Below are positions 28,018-35,856 of a DNA stretch of 47,203 nt, one piece after another. Position 1 is the stretch's first letter; the number at the start of each line of letters is the position of its first letter. The notes beneath the pieces were generated by a model. It saw only the letters and a program-made list of their open reading frames with translations, had not been told where the DNA came from and did no database searches. Where the stretch lies: contig CABUHY010000017.1 of the NCBI GenBank assembly GCA_902491475.1, positions 1-47,203 of the forward strand, written 5' to 3'. Source of the DNA: an uncultured Eubacteriales bacterium (lineage in GTDB: Bacteria > Bacillota > Clostridia > Oscillospirales > Acutalibacteraceae). A program made the translations under genes and the position numbers.

Positions 28018-28851
28018 TCAGTCTTTCGGCTGAAGCGGACCGTAGTAATAGCTTGCGGTTGCGCCGCCGTCGCACATAAAGTCCGTTCCCGTGATAAATG
28101 CGCCCTTGTCGCTCATGAGAAGCTCGGCGACATTTGCAACCTCGTCCGCCGTTCCGGGTCTTCCCGCAGGGCATTTCGCAAACATATTTTTATAAAAATC
28201 TCCTCTCGGACCGTTGAATTCGTCTATTGCCAACGGGGTTACGATAATTCCGGGCGATATTGAATTGAGCCTTGCTCCGTGCTCGCCCCACTTTACCGCC
28301 TCATACATAACGCGCTTTTCATTGCACCTTTTTGCAAGCTGATAAGCGTGAAGCGTGTCACGGATATTTTCGGGCTGAAGAATATCAAGCGAGAGCAGTT
28401 CCTCAGTCGGCGTGCAGGCAAGAAGTCTGTCCTCTTCCGCCGTAAGCTGCGGCATACGCTTGCCCGACTGGCTTGAAATTGTGACTCCCGTACCGCCCTC
28501 GGCGATTACCTTGCCAACCTCCTCCAAAAGCACTGCGGTGCCGTATAAATCCACCTTGAGTATTGTCTCAATCGACGCCTGACTCGGGGATACGCCCGCC
28601 GCATTTACAAGCATTTTGATTTTTCCGTGTTTCTGTGCTTCGCTTATTACGTCGAGTATCGACTGCCTGTCGGACAAATCGGCTGTTGTGGGCAGGCAGT
28701 CGTATCCCGCCTCGTTCATGGTTTTTGCAACAGCCTCGGCATTTGCAAGATTTTTATCGGCTGTGATAATTTTCATTCCGTATCCCATTCGGCGTGCGAT
28801 AGCCATTCCTATCTGACCTGCGCCGAACAGAAGCATAACATCTTTTGCCAT
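28018..28851 (-). CDS. Short-chain dehydrogenase/reductase (SDR)
   Basis: This 277-aa NAD(P)-dependent oxidoreductase has a Rossmann start (LLFGAGQIGMAIARR), the NAAG segment (VNAAGVSPSQ), the catalytic Ser near 127 (ISSQSG) and Y170-x-x-x-K174 (YQLAK). The C-terminal GGATASYYYGPLQP follows the usual D(C)DGG region. The GAGQIG form replaces the common TGxxxGIG. The substrate is unknown. It is third in a minus-strand group with two flavodoxin genes (gaps of 12 and 9 bp), suggesting a redox-stress or aldehyde-handling operon. Confidence 0.88.
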   Translation of the reverse strand: MAKDVMLLFGAGQIGMAIARRMGYGMKIITADKNLANAEAVAKTMNEAGYDCLPTTADLSDRQSILDVISEAQKHGKIKMLVNAAGVSPSQASIETILKVDLYGTAVLLEEVGKVIAEGGTGVTISSQSGKRMPQLTAEEDRLLACTPTEELLSLDILQPENIRDTLHAYQLAKRCNEKRVMYEAVKWGEHGARLNSISPGIIVTPLAIDEFNGPRGDFYKNMFAKCPAGRPGTADEVANVAELLMSDKGAFITGTDFMCDGGATASYYYGPLQPKD

Positions 28852-28863
28852 ATTGTATTCTCC

Positions 28864-29364
28864 TTATTTCAACAATTCTTTAACATTCTTTGCCCAAGTA
28901 ATGATTTCATTTTCGGGTGTTTCGAGGTGTGCGCCGCCCGTTGAGTCAAAGCGCACCTGCATATCAAGGGCGAATTTTGCACCGTGGCAGGCGTTTTTCA
29001 TATCCTTTATAACATGGCCGGGCCAGCCGCCGTTTGTCATAAACGGAACAACTGTCTTTCCCGAAAAGTCGTTTGCGTGCAGAAAAGTTAATACCGCAGG
29101 CGCCATTGTGTACCACCATGTCGGAGTTCCGACGGCGATAATGTCATAGTCTGCGACATTGAATTCCACGGGTTTCAGCTTCGGCTCGTATTTTCTGTTT
29201 ACCTCATCCTGCCCTTGGTCTACAACATCGTTGTAACTGCCCGAATAGGGGACGGCGGTGTCTATTCGGAAAATATCTGCGCCCGTTTCCTTTTGAAGCA
29301 TTTCGGCAATGCGCTTTGTGTTGCCGTTCGTCTGTGAATAATAAACAATCAACAGCTTTTTCAT
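28864..29364 (-). CDS. Flavodoxin
   Basis: This 166-aa FMN-binding electron carrier begins KKLLIVYYSQTNGNTKRIAEML, where the S-Q-T-x-G-N-T loop binds FMN phosphate. The segment VGTPTWWYTMAPAVLTFL gives the second FMN loop. Single-domain length is normal. It lies between a longer flavodoxin-like gene and the SDR gene in one operon. Confidence 0.92.
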   Translation of the reverse strand: MKKLLIVYYSQTNGNTKRIAEMLQKETGADIFRIDTAVPYSGSYNDVVDQGQDEVNRKYEPKLKPVEFNVADYDIIAVGTPTWWYTMAPAVLTFLHANDFSGKTVVPFMTNGGWPGHVIKDMKNACHGAKFALDMQVRFDSTGGAHLETPENEIITWAKNVKELLK

Positions 29365-29373
29365 AATTTTACC

Positions 29374-29883
29374 TCAATTCGATTTTATCCATTTTTCTAT
29401 TGTCGGCTTTGCGGAGTCGATTCTGCTTCCGTTGAGCGCAAGACCCTTTTTGACGGCTGCGCCCTTTGCGGTGCTTTTAATATCGTGCTCGGTGTTTGAA
29501 AGTCCGCTTCCCTCATGCGTGCAGAACGGGTGGATTGTTTTGCCCGAAAAGTCGAACGCTTCAAGGAAAGTGTATACTGCCATCGGCATCGTTCCGCAAT
29601 AGTTCGGATAGCCGAGATAAATTTCGTCGTAATCGTCTATGCTTTCGGGAAGTGAGACAAGCTCGGGGCGTGCGTTTTTACGGTAATCCTCCCTCGCTTC
29701 ATCCACACAGGTGTGATAATCCGCCGAATAGGGGACTTTCTGCTCTATTTTGAAAAGGTCCGCACCTGTGATTTCGGCAATCATTTCTGCGGCTTTTTCG
29801 GTATTTCCGACTTTTATACTGCGGATTGTGCCGCCGAAATAGTTTTCGTCCGCTCTTGAATAAAATGCAACAAGCTTTTTCAT
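29374..29883 (-). CDS. Flavodoxin-like protein
   Basis: This 169-aa protein begins MKKLVAFYSRADENYFGG. The phosphate loop (SRADENYFGGT) is longer and less canonical than in its neighbour, resembling the flavodoxin_4 group. YLGYPNYCGTMPMAVYTFL is the second FMN region. The start at 29883 is set by AAAGGAG, 8 bp upstream; the frame extends to 29970 but without a ribosome site and across the promoter. First gene of the operon. Confidence 0.88.
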   Translation of the reverse strand: MKKLVAFYSRADENYFGGTIRSIKVGNTEKAAEMIAEITGADLFKIEQKVPYSADYHTCVDEAREDYRKNARPELVSLPESIDDYDEIYLGYPNYCGTMPMAVYTFLEAFDFSGKTIHPFCTHEGSGLSNTEHDIKSTAKGAAVKKGLALNGSRIDSAKPTIEKWIKSN

Positions 29884-29926
29884 ATGTTTTTCTCCTTTGC
29901 ATAATATATTTGTTTTTACATTTAGG

Positions 29927-29957
29927 ATTATACCACTTAAACCTAACTTTAGGTCAA
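29927..29957 (-). promoter_or_regulatory. MerR-type promoter with central dyad
   Basis: On the minus strand TTGACC (29957-29952) and a perfect TATAAT (29932-29927) are 19 bp apart. Between and overlapping the -35 lies a perfect dyad ACCTAA-AG-TTAGGT (29954-29941). The 19-bp spacer plus spacer dyad is the hallmark of MerR-family activated promoters. No merR gene lies in the window. Confidence 0.75.
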
Positions 29958-30012
29958 GGGCTTTTTGCAAAAAATATCCGACGAAAATTTTGCGTTTCCG
30001 TCGGATTTTGTC

Positions 30013-30780
30013 TTATTTGATATTGAACAATTCCCTTGCGTTTCTGTCGGTTGCGTCAAGCAGGGATTGAACATCGGAGTTTCGCACCTCTGCGATTTTT
30101 TGTGCGGTATACGGGATTAAAAGCGAGGTGCAACGCTTGCCCCTGAACGGTACGGGCGACATATACGGTGCGTCCGTTTCAAGCACAAGCCTGTCCTCGG
30201 GGACGATTTTGGCAACCTCAACGGGCTTTACGGCATTTTTGAAGGTTACCGCCCCGCCGAGACCTATATACATACCTAACTTTATAATCTCTCTTGCCGT
30301 CTCGACGCTTCCCGTAAAGCAGTGCAAAACGCCTTTCGGCTTTAGCTCTTTCAGAATATTAAGCGTATCCTCGTGCGCCTCTCTGTCGTGGACGATAATG
30401 GGCAAATTAAGCTCGTTGGCAAGCTTTATCTGCTCACGGAATATCTTTATCTGCAAATCCTTTGTCTCTTTTTCATAGTGATAATCAAGCCCGATTTCGC
30501 CTATGGCGACGACTTTTTTATCCTGTGCGAGAGCTTTTATTGCTTCAAGATAATTATCGGTCAAATCCTCGGTGTTGAGACCGTGATAGCCGACAGCCGC
30601 ATAGATAAACCCGTATTTGTGTGCGAGCTCAATGTTCCTTTTTGAGCTTGCCTCATTTACGCCGCAGGAGACAACGCCGCTTATTCCGCTGTCGGGAAAA
30701 GCGGACAAAAGCCCTTCAAGGTCGTCCTGAAAGGCTTCGTCATCATAGTGTGCGTGCGTGTCAAAAATATTTCTGTACAT
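30013..30780 (-). CDS. TatD family metal-dependent deoxyribonuclease
   Basis: The product is 255 aa. The metal site is evident: HAH near the start (FDTHAHYDD), the GEIGLDYHY segment, IVHDREA and the C-terminal LETDAPYMSPVPFRGKR. TatD enzymes are Mg-dependent 3'-5' DNases and D-aminoacyl-related hydrolases. Start codon and metG stop share a base (TAATG), so translation is coupled; the metG-tatD pairing is common in Firmicutes. Confidence 0.95.
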   Translation of the reverse strand: MYRNIFDTHAHYDDEAFQDDLEGLLSAFPDSGISGVVSCGVNEASSKRNIELAHKYGFIYAAVGYHGLNTEDLTDNYLEAIKALAQDKKVVAIGEIGLDYHYEKETKDLQIKIFREQIKLANELNLPIIVHDREAHEDTLNILKELKPKGVLHCFTGSVETAREIIKLGMYIGLGGAVTFKNAVKPVEVAKIVPEDRLVLETDAPYMSPVPFRGKRCTSLLIPYTAQKIAEVRNSDVQSLLDATDRNARELFNIK

Positions 30781-32729
30781 TATCTTATCTTTGAGCCGTT
30801 GGGAACGGATGGGTCAATGAAAACTACCTTTACATCGTCCTCGCCTGCGTCCGCCGCAAGAATCATACCCTGACTTTCAACTCCGCAAAGCGTAGCCGAT
30901 TTAAGGTTTGAAACGACAATTACTTTTTTGCCGACAAGGTCGTCGGGGGAATACCATTTGGCAATTCCGCTTGCAACGGTTCTGTCTGTTCCGCTTCCGT
31001 CGTCAAGAGCGAGCTTGAGGAGCTTTTTTGCCCTCTTTACAGGTTCGCAAGCCGTAACCTCTGCGACTTTAAGCTCAACCTTTGCAAAATCCTCAATGCC
31101 TATCTTCGCAACGCCCTTTATTTCCTCGATAGTCTGCTTTTCGGCTTTCTGCTGTTCCTCCTGCTTTGCAACAAGCTCCGCAATAAGCTTTTCCGCATCT
31201 ATTCTTGAGAAAAGGACTTTCGGTTCACCGACGGTTTCGCCGACTTTAAGTCCGCCGAAGGTAAGAAGAGAATCGTAATCGGTAACATCCGTATTGAGCT
31301 GAGCAAGGATTTCCTTTGAGGTATCGGGCATATAGGGCTTTAACAAAATCGCAAGGTAATGGATACCTTCAAGAAGATTGTAAAGCACTGCGCCGAGCCT
31401 TGCCTTTTTGCTTTCATCCTTTGCGAGAGCCCACGGCATAGTCTCGTCGATATACTTGTTAAGGCGCCTTGCAAGAGTGAGAATACACTCAATGCTGTCG
31501 GCAATCTTGTACTCGTTAAAGCACTTGTCAACATCCGAAAGGGTCTTGACGGCAAGAGACTTAACTTCCTCATCAAGCGGCTCTGCGGTATCGTTCGGCT
31601 GAATTACGCCGCCGAAATACTTTTTCTGCATTGCAATCGTACGGTTTACAAGGTTGCCTATGGTGTTGGCAAGGTCCGAATTGTAGCGCTCGATAAGTGT
31701 TTCGTATGTTATTGAGCCGTCGGAAGCGTGGGGCATTTCGGAAAGAAGATAATATCTTACCGCATCAACGCCGAATACCTTGATTAAATCCTCCGCATAG
31801 ATAACATTACCCTTTGACTTCGACATCTTGTCCTCGCCGAACAGAAGCCACGGATGGCCGTAAACCTGTTTGGGAAGAGGCTCGCCGAGAGCCATAAGCA
31901 TAATCGGCCAATATATGGTGTGGAACCTTACAATGTCCTTACCGATGATGTGAACATCGGCAGGCCAATATTTTTTATACAAATCGGAGCTGCCGTCGGG
32001 GTCATAGCCGAGAGCCGTGATATAGTTTGAAAGTGCGTCTATCCAAACATATATAACATGCTTGTCGTCAAATGTGACGGGTATACCCCATTTGAAAGAG
32101 GTTCTTGAAACGCACAAATCCTGAAGTCCGGGACGGATAAAGTTGTTGAGCATTTCGTTCTTTCTCGACTCGGGGTAGATGAAATTCTCGTTTGACTCGA
32201 TATACTCTTCAAGCTGCTTCTGATATTTTGAAAGCTTGAGGAAATATGCCTCCTCCTTTGCTTTCTTGACCTCTCTGTGGCAGTCGGGGCAGCAGCCGTT
32301 TTCGTCAAGCTGGCTTTCCGTCCAGAAGCTCTCACAGGGTGTGCAGTACATTCCCTCGTACTCGCTCTTGTAGATGTCGCCCTGATCATAAAGCTTTTTG
32401 AAAATTTTCTGAACCGCTTTTTCATGATAGTCGTCGGTGGTTCTGATGAATTTATCATAGGTCGTATTGAGGCTGTCGCAGATTTCACGGATTTCGCCCG
32501 CTACCTTATCGACATACTGCTTGGGAGTAACTCCCGCCTCTTTCGCATATTCTTCAATCTTCTGTCCGTGCTCGTCGGTACCTGTCAGGAAGAACACATC
32601 GTAACCGAGCATTCGTTTGTACCTCGCAATGGCGTCGGTCAAAACGATTTCGTAAGAATTGCCGATGTGCGGCTTTCTTGATGTGTAGGCGATTGCGGTT
32701 GTAATGTAAAACTTTCCTTTATCGCTCAT
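30780..32729 (-). CDS. metG: Methionine--tRNA ligase
   Basis: This 649-aa class I aminoacyl-tRNA synthetase charges tRNA-Met. It has HIGN at residues 21-24, a KMSKS loop (DKMSKSKGN, about residue 300) and a four-cysteine zinc knuckle (CTPC... CCPDC). The C-terminal ~100 residues are the Arc1p/EMAP-type tRNA-binding domain (VELKVAEV, NLKSATLCG, SQGMIL). Length is typical of the dimeric form. Behind its own promoter at 32769-32797; no T-box leader was found. Confidence 0.97.
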   Translation of the reverse strand: MSDKGKFYITTAIAYTSRKPHIGNSYEIVLTDAIARYKRMLGYDVFFLTGTDEHGQKIEEYAKEAGVTPKQYVDKVAGEIREICDSLNTTYDKFIRTTDDYHEKAVQKIFKKLYDQGDIYKSEYEGMYCTPCESFWTESQLDENGCCPDCHREVKKAKEEAYFLKLSKYQKQLEEYIESNENFIYPESRKNEMLNNFIRPGLQDLCVSRTSFKWGIPVTFDDKHVIYVWIDALSNYITALGYDPDGSSDLYKKYWPADVHIIGKDIVRFHTIYWPIMLMALGEPLPKQVYGHPWLLFGEDKMSKSKGNVIYAEDLIKVFGVDAVRYYLLSEMPHASDGSITYETLIERYNSDLANTIGNLVNRTIAMQKKYFGGVIQPNDTAEPLDEEVKSLAVKTLSDVDKCFNEYKIADSIECILTLARRLNKYIDETMPWALAKDESKKARLGAVLYNLLEGIHYLAILLKPYMPDTSKEILAQLNTDVTDYDSLLTFGGLKVGETVGEPKVLFSRIDAEKLIAELVAKQEEQQKAEKQTIEEIKGVAKIGIEDFAKVELKVAEVTACEPVKRAKKLLKLALDDGSGTDRTVASGIAKWYSPDDLVGKKVIVVSNLKSATLCGVESQGMILAADAGEDDVKVVFIDPSVPNGSKIR

Positions 32730-32768
32730 TTTATTACTTCCTTTCTTAAAAATTTTTGTAACTTATAT

Positions 32769-32797
32769 ATTTTACCATTCTTTTCGGAATATATCAA
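32769..32797 (-). promoter_or_regulatory. Promoter of metG-tatD
   Basis: TTGATA (32797-32792), a 17-bp spacer and TAAAAT (32774-32769) on the minus strand, ending 39 bp upstream of metG. Confidence 0.65.
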
Positions 32798-32809
32798 CAG
32801 TTTAATTGC

Positions 32810-33235
32810 TTTATTGCAGGGCAGGGGAATATAAAATTTCCAAGGAGTTTTTGAATTTCCGGGCGGTGTAGGGGGCGGCGCTTGCGGGCAAAGTGATAGG
32901 TAATAGTGAAAAGTGAAGAGGTGCGGGTGCTTCGCACGTCGTCGTTTGCTTCGTATCGTTCGCAACAGCCTTTGGCTATTTCTCACTCGCTACGCAACTC
33001 CTCCTTTTCCGCAAAAATCACGCTCGGCTCGCCTGCTCGGTTGTAAACGCCCTCCCGACGGCTCACTGTCGCTACCGACTTTTGCGGATTTACGGCGGGA
33101 GCAAGCCCCCGCCCTACCTATACGGCATCGCACAATTCACAGGGCGAAATGTGTTCGGCGGTCAATTTCATATGTAACAAAAAAGGGCGAACAGCGTTCG
33201 CCCTCACGGTATGGTGTGATATTTAATTGATTATA
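32810..33235. repeat. Repeat-rich non-coding region
   Basis: Non-coding DNA with the same GTAGGG-type palindromes seen elsewhere: GTAGGGGGCGGCGCTTGCGGGC at ~32868, GGCGGGAGCAAGCCCCCGCC at ~33089, and GGGCGAACAGCGTTCGCCC at ~33185, the last followed by TCACGGTATGGTGTGATAT. The frame at 32913-33230 is spurious. Confidence 0.65.
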
Positions 33236-33244
33236 TAAAATCCT

Positions 33245-34135
33245 TTATTTCGCTTTTTTCAAAAATCCGAGTTTGGTTTCGTTGATAACTATTCCGACAA
33301 ATATTACCGCAAAGCCGCATATGATTCTCGGCGTGATATGCTCGTCGGGATAGAAAAGAATTGAAAACAGCACGCCGAAAACGGACTCAAAGCTCAATAT
33401 AAGCGCGCTTGTATTTGCCGAGGCGTATTTTATGCCCGTGTTCATAAGCAGGAACGCCACGGCGGTGGCAAACACCGTGACATATGCAAGCGAACCTATT
33501 GCAGATGCGGAAACGCCTGTCGGAGCTTCTTCAAAAATCAAAAAGCCCGCAAAGCATATCAAAAACGCCGCAAAAAACTGAAATGCCGTGTAAAGTATGA
33601 CATCCATATCCTTGCCCCAAAGCTCAATGGCAACTATCTGTAAGGCAAAGAAAATGCCGCAGATAAGCGTCATTCCGTCGCCCATAAAGTTAAATCCGCC
33701 GTCGCCCGAGCCGAGCGAAACAAGTCCGATGCCCACAAAGCACATTACCGCCGATATAAGATTGAATTTGTCGGGCGCTTTTTTTGTTATTCCCCAACAC
33801 ATAAACGGCACAAGCACGCAGTAAACCGCAGTGAGGAAAGCGTTTTTGCTCGGAGTGGTATATTGCAGACCGATAGTCTGCGTTATGTAGGCAACGGCTA
33901 AGAACACTCCCGTTATGCCGCCTGCCCAAACATATTTTTTGTTGAGCTTTTTCCAATTCCTGCATCCGATAAGAAAAAGCAAAACGGCGCCGACAAAAAA
34001 GCGTATGCTTAAAATGAAATATACGGGCATTTCGTCAAGCGTGTTTTTAAGAATGAAAAATGAGCTTCCCCAAATTATCGCGCTGAGAAAAAGCATTATT
34101 TTGGCGATTAAGCCCATGTTTTTTTGTTTAGACAT
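33245..34135 (-). CDS. DMT superfamily (EamA) transporter
   Basis: This 296-aa protein has ten predicted membrane segments arranged as two EamA repeats, each starting with a conserved pattern (FLSAIIWGSSFFILKNTL; MTLICGIFFALQIVAIELWGK). EamA carriers move metabolites such as amino acids or sugars; the substrate is not apparent. GGAGGAATT precedes the ATG. Appears monocistronic, with repeats on one side and a broken gene on the other. Confidence 0.88.
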   Translation of the reverse strand: MSKQKNMGLIAKIMLFLSAIIWGSSFFILKNTLDEMPVYFILSIRFFVGAVLLFLIGCRNWKKLNKKYVWAGGITGVFLAVAYITQTIGLQYTTPSKNAFLTAVYCVLVPFMCWGITKKAPDKFNLISAVMCFVGIGLVSLGSGDGGFNFMGDGMTLICGIFFALQIVAIELWGKDMDVILYTAFQFFAAFLICFAGFLIFEEAPTGVSASAIGSLAYVTVFATAVAFLLMNTGIKYASANTSALILSFESVFGVLFSILFYPDEHITPRIICGFAVIFVGIVINETKLGFLKKAK

Positions 34136-34232
34136 AATTCCTCCGAACAGATGAATAAGTATAATGTTTATATCAATTTCAGACTATGCTTTGAGAACCG
34201 ATTTTGTGCCTGCGGTCCGTTTTTGTCAAAAG

Positions 34233-34599
34233 TTAAATAATAAAGCTGTACAGTTCGCCCTCCACAAGGGTAAGCTCGCCCTTTTGACCGACTTCAAGAC
34301 CGTCGTACATTACCTGCGGAACATTCAAGGTTATTTTCTTGTTGTCATAGGTCTTAAAAACCGCCGTAAATAATGTTACGGTTTCGGGGTTCTTACTGCC
34401 CTGCATATCGACACGGCAGCTCAAATCAACCACTTCGGCATTATATACCGAAGTATCAAATTCGGATTTGATTTCGTTAACCCTTTGTACGGGTCCTGTT
34501 TTGTCTTCTGCTTTTTTGGCTTCCTTTATCAAACTTACGATACAGACGATAAATAATAAATCCCAAAATGCCTAAGCAAAAGCCGACAATTATATCCAT
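34233..34599 (-). pseudogene. DUF2500-type gene split by a frameshift
   Basis: A first frame starts at ATG 34599 behind AAAGGTGAT and encodes MDIIVGFCLGILGFIIYRLY, a membrane anchor, but stops at 34477. A second frame (TTG at 34532 to 34233, 99 aa) encodes the DUF2500-like domain (EVVDLSCRVDMQG through VGQKGELTLVEG). DUF2500 proteins normally are one chain of ~120 aa with an N-terminal anchor. Moving from the first to the second frame needs a +1 shift within the ~50-bp overlap. This could be a real inactivating indel, a sequencing error, or, less likely, programmed frameshifting or two coupled genes. Confidence 0.5.
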
Positions 34600-34679
34600 A
34601 TAATCACCTTTGATAACTTGATGTGGGAACTGCTGTGAGCTTGTGTGCCGAGTTGTGCCGATAATACAAAGCAAACAGA

Positions 34680-34850
34680 GTGATATGCCTCTCTTTGTTC
34701 GGCGTGATATTTTGCTTGCACAAAGTGTAATTGTTCGCGTTGCTCACAGTGATATTATATTCGCTGAAAAACTGCCACAGGCAATTTCACTGTGCGTAGC
34801 ATAATATCACTGCCATAGGCAATACAACTCGCCGTAAGGCGAATATAACT
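34680..34850. repeat. GTGATATT-type inverted-repeat cluster
   Basis: CAGTGATATTATATTCGC at ~34748 is repeated in inverted form at ~34795-34812 (GCGTAGCATAATATCACTG). Shorter related units GTGATAT (34681, 34707) and CGCCGTAAGGCG (34830) surround them. No gene is visible. Such arrays recur in gut Clostridia genomes. Confidence 0.6.
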
Positions 34851-34851
34851 G

Positions 34852-34880
34852 AAAAAGCACTTGCAATGCAAGTGCTTTTT
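34852..34880 (-). terminator. Terminator after tRNA-Cys
   Basis: A near-perfect palindrome AAAAAGCACTTGCA / TGCAAGTGCTTTTT lies 3 bp beyond the tRNA-Cys CCA end on the minus strand and ends in five T residues. Confidence 0.85.
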
Positions 34881-34882
34881 CC

Positions 34883-34958
34883 TGGAGGCGACACCCAGAT
34901 TTGAACTGGGGAATCGGAGTTTTGCAGACTCGTGCCTTACCACTTGGCTATGTCGCCT
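34883..34958 (-). tRNA. tRNA-Cys (GCA)
   Basis: A 76-nt cloverleaf with encoded CCA. The anticodon loop is CTGCAAA, giving GCA. The acceptor stem AGGCGAC pairs with GTCGCCT. The T-loop reads TTCAAAT. Confidence 0.95.
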
Positions 34959-34986
34959 TATATTCGGTGTCATTGGTAAAAAAGAA

Positions 34987-35010
34987 GGACGCTTAAGGAA
35001 TTAAGCGTCC
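34987..35010 (-). terminator. Terminator between tRNA-Gly and tRNA-Cys
   Basis: The stem GGACGCTTAA / TTAAGCGTCC with a 4-nt loop is followed on the minus strand by TTCTTTTTT. It would limit transcription into tRNA-Cys. Confidence 0.8.
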
Positions 35011-35012
35011 TT

Positions 35013-35088
35013 TGGAGCGGATGACGAGGCTCGAACTCGCTACCTCCACCTTGGCAAGGTGGCGCTCTACCGGATGAGCTACATCCGC
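35013..35088 (-). tRNA. tRNA-Gly (GCC)
   Basis: The anticodon arm CCACC-TTGCCAA-GGTGG gives GCC. Acceptor GCGGATG pairs with CATCCGC; CCA is encoded. Confidence 0.96.
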
Positions 35089-35094
35089 ATTTTA

Positions 35095-35170
<76 letters not shown>

Positions 35171-35176
35171 ATTTTA

Positions 35177-35253
35177 TGGCGACCCGGATCGGGCTCGAAC
35201 CGACGACCTCCAGCGTGACAGGCTGGCGTTCTAACCAACTGAACTACCGGGCC
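35177..35253 (-). tRNA. tRNA-Asp (GTC)
   Basis: The anticodon arm CCAGC-CTGTCAC-GCTGG gives GTC. Acceptor GGCCCGG pairs with CCGGGTC; 77 nt with CCA. Confidence 0.96.
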
Positions 35254-35260
35254 ATAAAAG

Positions 35261-35336
35261 TGGTGGGAACAATAGGGCTCGAACCTATGACCCTCTGCTT
35301 GTAAGGCAGATGCTCTCCCAGCTGAGCTATGCTCCC
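35261..35336 (-). tRNA. tRNA-Val (TAC)
   Basis: The anticodon loop CTTACAA gives TAC. Acceptor GGGAGCA pairs with TGTTCCC; CCA is encoded. First gene of the tRNA operon. Confidence 0.96.
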
Positions 35337-35366
35337 ACATGCGCCGTTTCGTCTGACGGCTGAATT

Positions 35367-35395
35367 AGAATACCACAATTATCCCTCGTTGTCAA
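35367..35395 (-). promoter_or_regulatory. Promoter of the tRNA operon
   Basis: A perfect TTGACA (35395-35390), a 17-bp spacer and TATTCT (35372-35367) on the minus strand, about 30 bp before tRNA-Val. Confidence 0.85.
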
Positions 35396-35495
35396 CTAAA
35401 AAATCAAAAAAAATCAGAAAATTTTTCATTTTTTTATTCGGACACAATATCTTGTGTGTCTAAGACACCCGAACCCCATTTTTAATATTTAACGG

Positions 35496-35524
35496 TTTAC
35501 TTTCGCCCTTTAGCGTGCTAAAAT
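35496..35524 (+). promoter_or_regulatory. Promoter of the yerC-methyltransferase-hslO operon
   Basis: TTTACT, a 17-bp spacer and TAAAAT, ending 30 bp before the first start codon. Confidence 0.55.
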
Positions 35525-35553
35525 AATAAACAGTAAATCTTTTGGAGGCAACT

Positions 35554-35856
35554 ATGAACGAAAAACTTCGCAACGAGCGTACAGACTTTTTATTTGACTG
35601 TATTTTATCACTGAAAACAAAAGAAGAGTGTTACAAGTTCTTTGAGGACCTCTGCACAATGAATGAGCTTCAGTCAATCGCTCAGAGAATCGTTGTCGCA
35701 AAGATGCTTTCGGAAAATCAGGTATATAAAAAAATCGTGGATGAAACGGGTGCGTCAACCGCAACCATCAGCCGCGTAAACCGTTCGCTGCTGTACGGCT
35801 GCAACGGATATGAGGAAATTTTCAACCGTGTTGAGGAGTCCAAAGGTAAAGTATGA
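35554..35856 (+). CDS. YerC/YecD family TrpR-related DNA-binding protein
   Basis: This 100-aa protein has the Trp-repressor-like helical fold: LFDCILSLKTKEECYKFFEDLCT, then the helix-turn-helix (ELQSIAQRIVVAKML...TGASTATISRVNRSL). Family members regulate amino-acid or nucleotide metabolism genes; the target here is unknown. The ATG at 35554 follows GGAGG directly; the frame's upstream TTG at 35542 overlaps that site. It overlaps the methyltransferase gene by 4 bp. Confidence 0.9.
   Translation: MNEKLRNERTDFLFDCILSLKTKEECYKFFEDLCTMNELQSIAQRIVVAKMLSENQVYKKIVDETGASTATISRVNRSLLYGCNGYEEIFNRVEESKGKV

Noticed and set aside
32730..32900. T-box or methionine riboswitch upstream of metG
   Set aside because: Only a simple sigma-70-type promoter with a ~35-bp leader; no T-box or SAM-box sequence.
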